NCBI RefSeq assembly: GCF_040712085.1
Contig: NZ_JBFCVK010000001.1
Location: forward strand, 512,762 to 576,761
Direction: 5' to 3'
DNA from: Aquibaculum sediminis
GTDB taxonomy: Bacteria > Pseudomonadota > Alphaproteobacteria > Kiloniellales > DSM-21159
DNA: 64,000 nt
Part shown: positions 1 through 9,277 of the stretch, piece by piece
Position numbering within the stretch: position 1 is the first letter of the stretch
How the letters are laid out: each line of letters begins with the position of its first letter
Position numbers and translations under genes: made by a program
Notes under the pieces: generated by a model
Seen by the model: only the letters and a program-made list of their open reading frames with translations
Told to the model about the DNA's origin: nothing
The model's database searches: none

Positions 1-2
1 AT

Positions 3-191
3 AGTCTCGAGGAACTCGGCGACGAGAATGGCCAAGTGCGGCGTCGCCTGCGCCGCGCCGGACGGCGCACGGGCGAACTGGGCCGCGAGGCCGGGGATCT
101 GGTGCAACGCCATCCTGCCGTGACCGGATTGCTGGTCCTGGGAGTGGCAGCCATCGCCACCGCCTGGTTCATGCATGGTCGGCAGGACTGA
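3..191 (+). CDS. C-terminal end of a small membrane protein (partial)
   Basis: The frame starting at base 3 is open from the window edge to a TGA at 189-191 and gives 62 residues of a protein whose start lies outside. It reads as a charged, Arg- and Glu-rich cytoplasmic segment followed by one hydrophobic helix (about residues 40-57, AVTGLLVLGVAAIATAWF) and a short polar tail. That layout resembles the C-terminal anchors of DUF883/ElaB-YqjD or DUF3618 type proteins, but no diagnostic motif is visible, so the family is a guess. The other two forward frames hit stops early or give low-quality Arg/Ser-rich peptides. Confidence 0.5.
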   Translation, partial: SLEELGDENGQVRRRLRRAGRRTGELGREAGDLVQRHPAVTGLLVLGVAAIATAWFMHGRQD

Positions 192-212
192 GCAACGCAC
201 GATCGCGCAGCG

Positions 213-773
213 TCAGGCGTTGGGCCGAAATTCCCAGATGAAATGCGGCACAACGCCACTCCAACCGAAGCCCAGCCGTTTCACCGCCAATCCCAGTTGG
301 CGGTGAGCGATCGGCGGGCGCGGAAGGTTGCCGTACTGCACCAGCCGCGGTTCGGACATCAAACTGAAGACCTGCTCCACGAAGCGCCTTTGCTTTTCCA
401 CGCCATAGTGGACGATCGGCAAACCCGACACACAGGTCGTGATCTGCCCGGCCCATTCGGGCGGCAGCAGCGCCGCCGGATTGAGCGCATCACCCTCGAG
501 CACCAAGGCCTCGGGGAATGCGCTGCGTAGATGTTCGCACAGGTTCGCGTCCAGTTCGACCATGACCAACTGCGATTCCGGCAACCCCGCCAGCACCATC
601 GCCGCCCCCACAGCACCCGTGCCAGCGCCCAGATAGAGCACTCTCTCGTGAGATGTGCGCAGCGCCTTGGCCGCGATGTGGGCGGAAAGCTTGGGGGAAC
701 TGGGATAAAGCGAAGCCACCTGGGTGGGTTTGGCGAGCCAACGAGAAAGGAACAGCCGGGTTTCCGGGCGCAC
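213..773 (-). CDS. PmtA-like phospholipid N-methyltransferase (class I SAM-dependent)
   Basis: The protein (about 186 aa) is a small class I methyltransferase. It opens with an amphipathic basic segment (RLFLSRWLAKPTQVAS) and a YPSSPKLSAHI motif, then the SAM-binding loop LGAGTGAVG (about residues 48-56), the acidic strand VELDAN, a GDA turn, and the SGLPI motif typical of PmtA-type phosphatidylethanolamine methyltransferases, where SAM methylates PE towards phosphatidylcholine at the membrane face. The GTG start at 773 is chosen because GGGAG lies 6 nt before it and the residues further upstream are not conserved-looking; an upstream start at 824 is possible. It is divergent from the sigma-like gene at 1048. 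Substrate is inferred from family only. Confidence 0.75.
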   Translation of the reverse strand: MRPETRLFLSRWLAKPTQVASLYPSSPKLSAHIAAKALRTSHERVLYLGAGTGAVGAAMVLAGLPESQLVMVELDANLCEHLRSAFPEALVLEGDALNPAALLPPEWAGQITTCVSGLPIVHYGVEKQRRFVEQVFSLMSEPRLVQYGNLPRPPIAHRQLGLAVKRLGFGWSGVVPHFIWEFRPNA

Positions 774-1047
774 AACGATCTCCCATGTGGTGAAAAGCAG
801 AAAAGTGCCGCAGACGTAGGGCATGAGCTAAAACGCACAGCGCCCAGATCAAGGAAAAATCGTGCAGCACAGCGTGCCAACCCGTCGGTCTTTGTGAGCG
901 CGCCATGTCAATCTGTCGGTTTGGCTTGCACCCGACGGAAGCTTTGCCCGACAATGCTGCATGGGAGAGGGCGTCACCCGGAGGCCTTCAGGATTTTTTT
1001 CGGATTCGGGAGACGCTGCATCCTTGGTTCAACCAGGGAGTGTTATC

Positions 1048-1485
1048 ATGGCTTCATCCGCTCTTCCCCTCCCGCGCTATGCGGGAATCGCCGCTCAGAT
1101 CCCGGACCTCCTGGACTACGCCCTGGCGCACTGCCTCGATGTAGGCACCGCGGAGGACCTGGTGGAGGAGTGCGTCATCCGTGCGCTGACCCGTGTGCGG
1201 CAGCACCGCTCCGACCGGGAAATGCGCGCCTGGGTTTTCACAATTCTGCACAATCTCTGCCTGGCACAGCCGGTTCGCAGTCCGAAGTGCCTTCCCCCTG
1301 CTTCCGAAATAGAAATCGCCGAAGCGGCCGAACGCCTGCTCCTGCGTGCGCTGGGCAAGGCCTCGATGACCCTGCCGTTTCCGCAACGCCAGGAAGCCAC
1401 AGTGTTCTCGGCCTTGCTGGCCGATACAGGCAGCGCAGCGCGCCATGAAGGCTGGACCTTTCCGATGAGCCCCACGTTGCACTAA
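1048..1485 (+). CDS. ECF-like sigma factor with region 2 only
   Basis: This 145-aa protein carries a recognisable sigma-70 region 2: AEDLVEECVIRAL, a basic stretch, then AWVFTILHNLCL, which matches the core-binding and -10 recognition helices of ECF sigma factors. After about residue 75 the sequence loses resemblance to the family; there is no helix-turn-helix region 4 before the stop at 1485. A GGAG at 1037-1040 lies 7 nt before the ATG. It is 10 nt upstream of a small hypothetical gene on the same strand, so the two may be co-transcribed. It may be a degenerate sigma factor, a decoy that binds core RNA polymerase, or a non-functional remnant; the reading frame is intact. Confidence 0.6.
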   Translation: MASSALPLPRYAGIAAQIPDLLDYALAHCLDVGTAEDLVEECVIRALTRVRQHRSDREMRAWVFTILHNLCLAQPVRSPKCLPPASEIEIAEAAERLLLRALGKASMTLPFPQRQEATVFSALLADTGSAARHEGWTFPMSPTLH

Positions 1486-1495
1486 GGCGCAAGCC

Positions 1496-1720
1496 ATGCT
1501 GACGCGCGAAGCGATTCACCGTGTCCTCGGCCCCGTCGACGACGAGTTTGCAGCGGAAGTCGTGGCCACCGGCGCACAAGAAGGCGAACTCCAGGAGGCC
1601 TGGGCCTGGGTCAGCAGCGACGAGGCTCTGCTCAAGGAACAGCACCCTTTCCCGGCGGGCAATGTTGCGACTCTCGTGGAAATCCTGCAGTCGTGGCAGG
1701 AAACCGACGAAGAGCCCTGA
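1496..1720 (+). CDS. Small acidic hypothetical protein
   Basis: A 74-aa soluble, acidic protein (MLTREAIHRVLGPVDDEF at the start, ending in EILQSWQETDEEP). It has no membrane segment, cysteine motif or recognised domain. The pattern of Ala, Glu and Trp residues suggests a small helical protein. It begins 10 nt after the truncated sigma-like gene and ends 97 nt before ubiD, all on the same strand. Support rests on its position, coding-like composition and lack of a better competing frame. Function is unknown. Confidence 0.5.
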   Translation: MLTREAIHRVLGPVDDEFAAEVVATGAQEGELQEAWAWVSSDEALLKEQHPFPAGNVATLVEILQSWQETDEEP

Positions 1721-1817
1721 CCCCGGCTGGGCGGCGGCGCTGAGCCAGCTTCTGCTTTTCTTCCGGTGCCGGCGGTGCCATTGAAGGCGGGCCTCGCCAC
1801 TGCAGGAGCCCGCTGCC

Positions 1818-3326
1818 ATGCCCTATCGCAGCCTGCGCGACTTCATTGAACGCCTGGAACAGAACGGCCGGCTGGTGCGGGTGAAGCATCCCGTATCACC
1901 GGTGCTGGAGATGACCGAGATCCAGACACGGCTGCTCGCCGAAGGGGGCCCGGCCGTGCTGTTCGAGAAGGTGGTGAAGCCCGAGGGCGGCGACTATGCC
2001 ATGCCGGTGCTGGTCAACCTCTTCGGCACGGTGGAGCGGGTGGCCTGGGGCATGGACCGGGAGCCGCATCAACTGCGCGAGGTGGGCGAGACCCTGGCTT
2101 TCCTGCGCCAGCCTGAGCCGCCCGGCGGCTTCCGCGAAGCGGTAGACATGCTGCCGCTGCTGAAAACCGTGATGGCCATGAAGCCCCGTACGGTCTCCCG
2201 TGCCCCGTCACAAGAAGTGGTGCTGGAGGGCGAGGACATCGACCTCGATGATCTGCCGATCCAGACCTGCTGGCCCGGCGAACCGGCGCCGCTGATCACC
2301 TGGCCGCTGGTGGTGACCAAGGGACCGGGCAAGCGCCGCGAGGACGACTTCAACCTCGGCATCTACCGCATGCAGAAGCTGGGGAAGAACAAGACCCTGA
2401 TGCGCTGGCTGAAGCATCGCGGCGGTGCGCAGCATCACCAGCGCTGGAAGGCGGAGAAGCGCGAGCCCTTGCCGGCCGCGGTCGTGCTAGGCGCCGACCC
2501 TGGCACCATCCTCGCCGCCGTGACGCCGGTGCCCGATACGCTTTCGGAGTACCAGTTCGCCGGCCTCCTGCGGGGGCGCAAGGTGGACCTGGTGGACTGC
2601 AAGACCGTGCCGCTCAAGGTCCCGGCCGAGGCCGAGATCGTACTGGAGGGCCACGTCAGCCTGGAGGACTATGGCGACGAAGGGCCCTACGGCGACCACA
2701 CCGGCTACTACAACTCGGTGGAGCCATTCCCCGTCTTCACCGTCACCGCCATCACCCGCCGGCGCGATCCCATCTACCTCTCCACCTTCACCGGCCGCCC
2801 GCCCGACGAGCCCTCGGTTCTGGGTGAGGCCTTGAACGAGGTCTTCATTCCGCTGCTGCAGCAGCAGTTCCCGGAGATCGTGGACTTCTGGCTGCCGCCG
2901 GAAGGTTGCAGCTATCGGATTGCGGTGATCTCCATGAAGAAGGCCTATCCCGGCCACGCCAAGCGGGTGATGCTGGGCGCCTGGTCCTATCTCCGCCAGT
3001 TCATGTACACCAAGTGGGTGATCGTGGTGGACGAGGATGTGGACGCCCGGGACTGGAAGGATGTCTGGTGGGCGGTCTCGACCAAGATGGACCCGGCGCG
3101 GGACATCACGGTCTTGGAGAACACCCCGATCGACTATCTCGACTTCGCCAGCCCTGAGTCGGGCCTCGGTTCGAAGATCGGCCTGGATGCAACGGACAAG
3201 TGGCCGCCGGAGACCAAACGCGAGTGGGGTCAGGTGCTGCGCATGGACCAGGAGGTGGTCGACCGCGTCTCCGGCATCTGGAACGACCTCGGCCTGCCCG
3301 GCTCCGGCAAGCCGATCTGGAAGTAG
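1818..3326 (+). CDS. ubiD: UbiD-family prenylated-FMN decarboxylase
   Basis: The 502-aa protein matches UbiD in length and along its whole course: N-terminal YRSLRDFIERLEQNGRLVRV, the central LGADP and HVSLEDYGDEGPYGDHTGYY region with the conserved acidic residues that bind metal and prenylated FMN, and the C-terminal DATDKWPPE signature. UbiD decarboxylates 3-polyprenyl-4-hydroxybenzoate in ubiquinone synthesis and needs prenyl-FMN made by UbiX, which is not in this window. Paralogues act on other aromatic acids, so the substrate is inferred. The gene ends 16 nt from the end of the convergent yejF, with no clear terminator between them. Confidence 0.93.
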   Translation: MPYRSLRDFIERLEQNGRLVRVKHPVSPVLEMTEIQTRLLAEGGPAVLFEKVVKPEGGDYAMPVLVNLFGTVERVAWGMDREPHQLREVGETLAFLRQPEPPGGFREAVDMLPLLKTVMAMKPRTVSRAPSQEVVLEGEDIDLDDLPIQTCWPGEPAPLITWPLVVTKGPGKRREDDFNLGIYRMQKLGKNKTLMRWLKHRGGAQHHQRWKAEKREPLPAAVVLGADPGTILAAVTPVPDTLSEYQFAGLLRGRKVDLVDCKTVPLKVPAEAEIVLEGHVSLEDYGDEGPYGDHTGYYNSVEPFPVFTVTAITRRRDPIYLSTFTGRPPDEPSVLGEALNEVFIPLLQQQFPEIVDFWLPPEGCSYRIAVISMKKAYPGHAKRVMLGAWSYLRQFMYTKWVIVVDEDVDARDWKDVWWAVSTKMDPARDITVLENTPIDYLDFASPESGLGSKIGLDATDKWPPETKREWGQVLRMDQEVVDRVSGIWNDLGLPGSGKPIWK

Positions 3327-3342
3327 GCCGAAGCTCCAGCCT

Positions 3343-4974
3343 TCAGACGACCTCCATGGTTTCCAGATCGAAGGCCGCTTTCATGAGCGCCCGGGTGTAG
3401 GTCTCGCGCGGCGCGTCGAAGATCCGGTCCGCCGGCCCCTGCTCGACCACGCGGCCGTTGCGCATGACCAACACTTCATCGGCCAACGCCCGCACCACCT
3501 TCAGGTCGTGACTGATGAAGAGGTAAGCCAGGCGGTGCCGGGTCTGAAGACTTCGGAGCAGATCGACGATCTGCGCCTGCACGGACATGTCGAGTGCCGA
3601 GGTTGGCTCGTCGAGCACCACGAAGCGCGGCTTCAACACCATGGCGCGCGCGATGGCGATGCGCTGCCGCTGGCCGCCAGAGAACTCGTGCGGGTAGCGG
3701 TGGCGGCTGTCCGGGTCCAGTCCCACCTCCTCGAGCGCCTCGACGATACGGGCATCACGCTCCGCCGCACTGCCGCCGCCATGCACCTTGAGCCCTTCGC
3801 CGACGATCTCGGCGATGGACAGCCGCGGCGAGAGCGAGCCATAGGGATCCTGAAACACCACCTGCATTTCGCGGCGTAACGGCCTGATCTGTTTGGCTTT
3901 CCATCCTTGAATATCGCGGCCGAGATAGACCACCGAGCCCTGGCTGGCGGTGAGGCGCAGCAGGGCCATGCCCAAGGTGGTCTTGCCCGAACCCGATTCT
4001 CCGACCACGCCGACGGTATGGCCTTCGCGCACGGCGAGATCGATGCCATCGACCGCCTTTACGTAGTCCACGGCGCGCTTGAGCAGACCCTTGCGGATGG
4101 GAAAATGGACTTTGACGTCGCGCCCCTCCATGATCACTGGGGCTGAAGCATCGCGCGCCGGCGGGCGCCCCTTGGGCTCCGCAGCCAGAAGCCGCTGGGT
4201 GTAGGGATGCTGCGGGCGCTGGAAGATCTCCTCCACGGCCCCCTGTTCGACGATCTCGCCTTGGGTCATCACGCAGACATGCCGCGCCATCTTGCGCACG
4301 ATGCCCAGATCGTGGGTGATCAGCAGCATTGACATGCCCAGGCGCTCCTGCAGCTCCTTGAGGAGCTTGAGAATCTGCGCCTGGATCGTCACGTCCAGGG
4401 CCGTCGTCGGTTCATCGGCGATCAGCAGGTCCGGCTCGTTGGCCAGGGCCATCGCGATCATCACCCGTTGGCGCTGGCCGCCCGACAGTTCGTGCGGATA
4501 GGCGCTGAGTCGCCGCTCGGCATCACCAATCCCCACGAGATCGAGAAGCTCGAGAATCCGTCGCCGCGCCTGCACCCGGTCCATGCCCTTGTGCAGCAGC
4601 AGAACCTCGCCGATCTGCTTTTGCACCGTGTGCAGCGGATTGAGCGAGGTCATGGGCTCCTGGAAGATCATGGAGATCGCGTTGCCGCGCACGCTGCGCA
4701 TCCGCCTGTCGCCAATGCCGATCAGCTCCTGCCCCTGAAAGCGGATCGAGCTCCCGGGGCTGTGCTCGGCCAGGGGATAGGGCAGCAGCTGCAAGACCGA
4801 GAGCGCCGTCACCGACTTGCCGGAGCCGCTCTCGCCCACCAGCCCCAGTGTCTCGCCTCGCTCCAGATCGAAGGACACAGCCTTGACCGCCTCGCTGACC
4901 GCGCCCCCGGTCCGGAAGCGAACCCCGAGATTGCTGACCTGGAGCAGCGGCGTCTTGCCGGTTTCCGCCATCAC
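3343..4974 (-). CDS. yejF: Peptide ABC transporter ATP-binding protein, two ATPase domains (YejF)
   Basis: The 543-aa protein has two complete ABC ATPase domains in tandem. The first shows Walker A GESGSGKS (about residues 44-51), signature LSGGQRQR and Walker B LLIADEP; the second repeats GESGSGKT, FSGGQRQR and FVVLDEP. This duplicated layout and the length match YejF/DppDF-type subunits that power import of oligopeptides. It is last in the order yejA-yejB-yejE-yejF on the minus strand and overlaps yejE by 4 nt. In enterobacteria the Yej system imports microcin C and supports resistance to antimicrobial peptides; here the substrate is inferred. Confidence 0.93.
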   Translation of the reverse strand: MMAETGKTPLLQVSNLGVRFRTGGAVSEAVKAVSFDLERGETLGLVGESGSGKSVTALSVLQLLPYPLAEHSPGSSIRFQGQELIGIGDRRMRSVRGNAISMIFQEPMTSLNPLHTVQKQIGEVLLLHKGMDRVQARRRILELLDLVGIGDAERRLSAYPHELSGGQRQRVMIAMALANEPDLLIADEPTTALDVTIQAQILKLLKELQERLGMSMLLITHDLGIVRKMARHVCVMTQGEIVEQGAVEEIFQRPQHPYTQRLLAAEPKGRPPARDASAPVIMEGRDVKVHFPIRKGLLKRAVDYVKAVDGIDLAVREGHTVGVVGESGSGKTTLGMALLRLTASQGSVVYLGRDIQGWKAKQIRPLRREMQVVFQDPYGSLSPRLSIAEIVGEGLKVHGGGSAAERDARIVEALEEVGLDPDSRHRYPHEFSGGQRQRIAIARAMVLKPRFVVLDEPTSALDMSVQAQIVDLLRSLQTRHRLAYLFISHDLKVVRALADEVLVMRNGRVVEQGPADRIFDAPRETYTRALMKAAFDLETMEVV

Positions 4975-6116
4975 TCGGCTCCCTTCGCTGCCGCCGCGGG
5001 GCGGGAACTGTCAGTCACGGCGCTTTCCGGTGGGGGTGCAGCTCCCGCAAAGAGCTTGCGCGGGTCGAAGGCATCGCGCACGGCCTCGCCGATGAAGACC
5101 AGCAGGCTGAGCATGACCGCCAGCACGAAGAAGCCCGTCAGCCCGAGCCAGGGCGCCTGGAGGTTGGCCTTGCCCTGGGCCAGTAGGTCACCCAGGGAGG
5201 CCGAACCGGGCGGCAGGCCGAAGCCGAGGAAGTCCAGGGCCGTCAGGGTGGTGATCGAGCCGGTGAGCACGAAGGGCATGAAGGTCAGGGTTGCCACCAT
5301 GGCGTTGGGCAGCACGTGCCGGAAGATGATGGTGCCATTTCCCACACCCAATGCCCGGGCCGCGCGCACATAGTCGAAATTGCGAACCTTGAGGAATTCC
5401 GCGCGAACCACGCCCACCAGGCCCATCCAGGAAAAAGCCAGCATGATGCCCAGCAACCACCAGAAATCCGGTTCGACCACGCTGGCCAGGATGATCAGCA
5501 GGTAGAGCACAGGCAGCCCGGACCAGATCTCGATGAAGCGCTGAAACAGCAAGTCGGTCCAGCCGCCGAAGTAGCCCTGCACGGCGCCGGCGGCAACGCC
5601 GACGATGGAGCTGAAAAGCGTCAGCGCCAGGCCGAAGAGGACCGAGATGCGAAAGCCGTAGATCAGGCGCGCAACCACGTCGCGGGCCTGATCGTCAGTG
5701 CCCAGCCAGTGCACCGAATCCGGCGGCGTCGGTGCCGGCTCAGCCAGATCCCAGGCCACCGTGCGGTGGTTGTAGGCCACCAGCGGCCAGATCATCCAAC
5801 CCTTCTCGGCGATCAGTTCACGCACATAGGGGTCGCGATAGTCCGTTTCCGTCGGGAACTCTCCGCCGAAGTGAGTTTCCGGCAGGGCCTCGAAGATCGG
5901 CATGTAGAAGGCGTCGTCGTAGCGCACCAGGATCGGCTTGTCGTTGGCCAGGAACTCGGCAAAGAGGCTGAGTACGAAAAGGACCAGAAAGATCCACAGC
6001 GACCAGAAGCCGCGGCGATTAACGCGGAAGTTGCGCAGACGCCGCGCGGTGATGGGTGAGATCGAGAACCCGAGAAAGCGATGCCGCGGCGGCGCGGCGG
6101 CCGGTGAGCGCGCCAT
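4971..6116 (-). CDS. yejE: Peptide ABC transporter permease (YejE)
   Basis: The 381-aa protein is an inner-membrane permease of the DppC/OppC class. It has an early transmembrane helix (FWSLWIFLVLFVLSLFAEF), a long periplasmic insertion (roughly residues 55-155) that is the mark of YejE, and then five further hydrophobic segments with the EAA-type coupling loop (VRAARALGVGNGTIIFRHVLPN) that docks on the ATPase. The start overlaps the stop of yejB by 1 nt and the end overlaps yejF by 4 nt, so translation is probably coupled. Low-complexity Ala/Pro occurs at both termini. Confidence 0.92.
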   Translation of the reverse strand: MARSPAAAPPRHRFLGFSISPITARRLRNFRVNRRGFWSLWIFLVLFVLSLFAEFLANDKPILVRYDDAFYMPIFEALPETHFGGEFPTETDYRDPYVRELIAEKGWMIWPLVAYNHRTVAWDLAEPAPTPPDSVHWLGTDDQARDVVARLIYGFRISVLFGLALTLFSSIVGVAAGAVQGYFGGWTDLLFQRFIEIWSGLPVLYLLIILASVVEPDFWWLLGIMLAFSWMGLVGVVRAEFLKVRNFDYVRAARALGVGNGTIIFRHVLPNAMVATLTFMPFVLTGSITTLTALDFLGFGLPPGSASLGDLLAQGKANLQAPWLGLTGFFVLAVMLSLLVFIGEAVRDAFDPRKLFAGAAPPPESAVTDSSRPAAAAKGAE

Positions 6117-7216
6117 CAGCCCTCCCGCGTTTCAAAGTCGATGCGCGGGTCGATCACCGTGTACAGCAGGTCGCCCACGAGGTTCAGGAACAGCCCCAGC
6201 AACGTGAAGAAGTAAAGAGTCGCCAGGACGATGGGATAGTCGCGGTTCACCACCGCCTCGAAGCCCAGGAGCCCCAGGCCGTCGAGCGAGAAGATCACCT
6301 CGATCAGAAGGACGCCGGTGAAGAGCACGCCGATGAAGGCCGAGGGAAAGCCGGCGATGACGATCAGCATGGCGTTGCGGAAGACATGGCCGTAGAGCAC
6401 CCGGTTCTCGGTCAGCCCCTTCGCGCGCGCTGTCAGCACGTACTGTTGATGTATCTGATCGAGAAAGGAATTTTTGGTCAGCATGGTCAGTCCGGCAAAG
6501 CCGGAGATCACCATGGCCAGCACCGGCAGGGTGATGTGCCACAGGTAGTCGGCGATCTTCATGGGCAGGGAGAAGTCATCCCAGCCATCCGAGGTCAGGC
6601 CGCGCAACGGAAACCAGTCGAGATAGCCGCCCCCGGCGAAGAGCACCACCAGCAGTATGGCGAAGAGGAAGTTCGGGATCGCAAAGCCCACGATGACAAG
6701 GCCGCTGGTCCAGATGTCGAAGGAACTGCCATCGCGCACGGCTTTGCGAATGCCCAGCGGGATCGAGACCAGATAGGTGATCAGCGTGGTCCAGAGGCCC
6801 AGCGAGATCGACACCGGCAGTTTCTCGACCACCAGCTCGGCTACGCTGCGGCTGCGGAAGAAGGACTCCCCGAAATCGAAGACCAGATAGTTGCCGAGCA
6901 TCAGGAAGAAGCGTTCGTGTGCCGGCTTGTCGAAGCCGAACTGCTGCTCCAACTCGGCGATGAACTCGGGGTCGAGCCCCTGCGCCCCGCGATAGCTGCC
7001 GGTCTGGCCTTCGCGCCGGGGTGCGGCGGCGCTGACATCCGCGTCGCCGGCGCGGGTCACCCGCTCCATGGCGGAGCCGGCTTCGCCGGTGAGCTGGGCC
7101 AGCACCTGCTCCACCGGTCCTCCGGGCACGAACTGCAGCACCATGAAATTCAGCAGCATGATGCCGAAGAGTGTCGGCACCATGAGGAAGAGGCGACGAA
7201 CGATGTAGGCGCTCAT
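6116..7216 (-). CDS. yejB: Peptide ABC transporter permease (YejB)
   Basis: The 366-aa protein is a DppB/OppB-class permease: an N-terminal helix (RRLFLMVPTLFGIMLLNF), a periplasmic loop longer than in DppB, which is typical of YejB, then further helices and the coupling loop TARAKGLTENRVLYGHVFRN. It forms the heterodimeric channel with YejE. It overlaps yejE by 1 nt and starts 50 nt after the stop of yejA, consistent with one operon. Confidence 0.92.
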   Translation of the reverse strand: MSAYIVRRLFLMVPTLFGIMLLNFMVLQFVPGGPVEQVLAQLTGEAGSAMERVTRAGDADVSAAAPRREGQTGSYRGAQGLDPEFIAELEQQFGFDKPAHERFFLMLGNYLVFDFGESFFRSRSVAELVVEKLPVSISLGLWTTLITYLVSIPLGIRKAVRDGSSFDIWTSGLVIVGFAIPNFLFAILLVVLFAGGGYLDWFPLRGLTSDGWDDFSLPMKIADYLWHITLPVLAMVISGFAGLTMLTKNSFLDQIHQQYVLTARAKGLTENRVLYGHVFRNAMLIVIAGFPSAFIGVLFTGVLLIEVIFSLDGLGLLGFEAVVNRDYPIVLATLYFFTLLGLFLNLVGDLLYTVIDPRIDFETREG

Positions 7217-7265
7217 CTAGGCGACAACCCTGTCCGGCTTGTCGGCGTTAGCCTTGCTTCGGCCA

Positions 7266-9152
7266 TCACCCCTCCCCCTCGACAAGCTGCTCGCGCGCCT
7301 CAAGGCGCCGGGCCCGCTCTTCGTCGTACCACCAGGTATCAAGTTCAAAACCCGAGTCGGGAATCACGTCAGGGTGGGCGAACTTATCCCAGTAGAGCAG
7401 CCGATCCACCCGCGAGTGGTACTGCGGAATGACATAATGCCCCCAGAGCAGCACCCGGTCGAGCGCGCGGGTGCGTGCGACCAACTCCTCGCGGGAGGGC
7501 GCAGCGATGAGCAGCTCGATCAGCTCGTCGACGACGGGATCCTGGACTCCGGCCAGATTGCGGCTGCCCGACATCTCCGCCGCCGCGGACGACCAGAACT
7601 CCCGCTGCTCATTGCCGGGGGAGTTCGATTGCCCCCAAACATTGATGATCATGTCAAAGTCGAAGGCGCGGTAGCGATTGATGTACTGCGAGCTGTCGAC
7701 GAGGCGCACCGAAACCTCGATCCCCAGGCGCCGCAGGTTGCGCTGGAACGGCAGCACGATGCGCTCCATCGCCGGGCTGACCAGCAGCACCTCGAAGCGC
7801 ATGGGCTCTCCGGTTTCCCGGTTGGTGAGGAGCAGCGTGTCCGGGTCGACCTCCCAGCCTGCCTCCGCCAACAAGCGGAAAGCAGCGCGCAAATTCTCGC
7901 GCGGCCAGCCGCTGCCATCGGTGGAGGGGGGATCGAAGTTCTCGGTGAAGACCTCTTCGGGAACCTGACCGCGGTATTGCTCCAGGATCTCCAGTTCCCG
8001 GCCGTCCGGCAGGCCACTCGATGCCAGCTCTGAGTTGGAGAAATAGCTATCGGTGCGCGCGTAGAGGCTGAAGAAGAGGTTTCGATTGGACCACTCGAAG
8101 TCAAAGGCATAGGCCAGAGCCTCTCGCACCCGTGGATCGCTGAATATCTCGCGGCGCGTGTTGAAGACGAAGCCCTGCATGCCGGTGGGCCGCTCGTGCT
8201 CCAGCGCCTCCATGATCAACCAGCCGTCGCGCACCGCTGGTACGTTGTAGTCGAGCGCCCAGGCCTTGGCCTGGTTCTCTTGCCTCAAATCGACCCGACC
8301 CGCCTTGAGGGCTTCCCGGATCACCGTGTCGTCCAGGTAGTAGTCGTATCGGATGCGGTCGAAGTTGTACTGGCCGCGATTGACCGGCAGATCCGCGCCC
8401 CAATAGTCCTCGACCCGCTCCAGAGTTACATGCCGCCCAGGCTCGAAATCGGCAACGCGATAGGGACCACTGCCCAGGGGCGGATCGAGGCTCGAACGTT
8501 CGAAGTCCCGCGTCTCCCACCAGTGCTGGGGCACGATCGGCATCTGCCCGGCGATCAGCGGCAATTCCAGGTTCTCGCCCTCACTGAACAGCATGCGCAG
8601 GCGCCCTTTGCCGAGTTTCTCGATCTCCTCGATGTTGCTGTAGTAGTAGCGATAGGCCGGGTGCCCCTCGGTGGTGAGGATCTCGTGCGAAAAGATCACG
8701 TCCTCCACGGTCACCGGCTGTCCATCGTGCCAGCGTGCCTCTGGGTTCAGGCTGAAGATCGCCCAGGAGCGATCATCCGGAACCTCGATCGATTCCGCCA
8801 GCAGGCCGTACATGGTGAAAGGCTCGTCGGCACTGGAGACCATCAGGGTCTCATAGATGTAGCCCATGCCGGAGGCGGCGGTGCCACGCACGATGTATGG
8901 GTTGAAGGAATCGAAGGTGCCCTGCGCCGCGAGGCGGATTCGCCCGCCCTTGGGGGCATCGGGATTGGTGTAGTCGAAGTGCGTGAAGTCCGGCGGGTAC
9001 TTCGGGTCGCCGTGCATGGCAAGCCCGTGCAGCGGCTGCACCGCCAGCTCGGGCGGCGGGGACAAAGGGGGGGACTCTTCGTCCTGAGCCAGGCTGGATG
9101 GCACGCAGGCCACGCTCACAGCCAGCGCCCAGGCAGCAGCGCGCAAGTACAC
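7266..9152 (-). CDS. yejA: Periplasmic peptide-binding protein (YejA, SBP family 5)
   Basis: The 628-aa protein begins with a Sec signal peptide (about residues 1-22, ending SLAQ) and then HGDPKYPPDFTHFDYTNPDAPKGG, the conserved entry of YejA-type extracellular solute-binding proteins. The rest follows family 5 (Opp/Dpp) architecture, with SLNPEARWHDGQPVTVEDV and a central lobe containing ERVEDYWG. Length agrees with YejA. It is the first gene of the minus-strand yejABEF operon; the 125-nt gap upstream holds an AT-rich stretch and a CCTTA-ACC-TAAGG inverted repeat. It delivers peptides to YejBE. Confidence 0.93.
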   Translation of the reverse strand: MYLRAAAWALAVSVACVPSSLAQDEESPPLSPPPELAVQPLHGLAMHGDPKYPPDFTHFDYTNPDAPKGGRIRLAAQGTFDSFNPYIVRGTAASGMGYIYETLMVSSADEPFTMYGLLAESIEVPDDRSWAIFSLNPEARWHDGQPVTVEDVIFSHEILTTEGHPAYRYYYSNIEEIEKLGKGRLRMLFSEGENLELPLIAGQMPIVPQHWWETRDFERSSLDPPLGSGPYRVADFEPGRHVTLERVEDYWGADLPVNRGQYNFDRIRYDYYLDDTVIREALKAGRVDLRQENQAKAWALDYNVPAVRDGWLIMEALEHERPTGMQGFVFNTRREIFSDPRVREALAYAFDFEWSNRNLFFSLYARTDSYFSNSELASSGLPDGRELEILEQYRGQVPEEVFTENFDPPSTDGSGWPRENLRAAFRLLAEAGWEVDPDTLLLTNRETGEPMRFEVLLVSPAMERIVLPFQRNLRRLGIEVSVRLVDSSQYINRYRAFDFDMIINVWGQSNSPGNEQREFWSSAAAEMSGSRNLAGVQDPVVDELIELLIAAPSREELVARTRALDRVLLWGHYVIPQYHSRVDRLLYWDKFAHPDVIPDSGFELDTWWYDEERARRLEAREQLVEGEG

Positions 9153-9190
9153 CTCGAAACCTCCCCGGAGTCCCCGGTTGCCAGTTGCGG

Positions 9191-9203
9191 CCTTAACCTA
9201 AGG
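9191..9203. promoter_or_regulatory. Inverted repeat upstream of yejA, possible operator
   Basis: CCTTA-ACC-TAAGG is a perfect 5-bp inverted repeat with 3 nt between arms, 39 nt before the yejA start. Copies of half of it recur close by (AAGGC at 9206-9211 and GCCTTAAC near 9230). The position suits a regulator site, but a chance repeat is possible and no regulator gene is adjacent. Confidence 0.25.
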
Positions 9204-9277
9204 CATAAGGCAGACGCCGCAACAGTCGAAGCCTTAACGCATCATTATATTTTTGAAAGGTTTGCGCCTGTCGGGCT

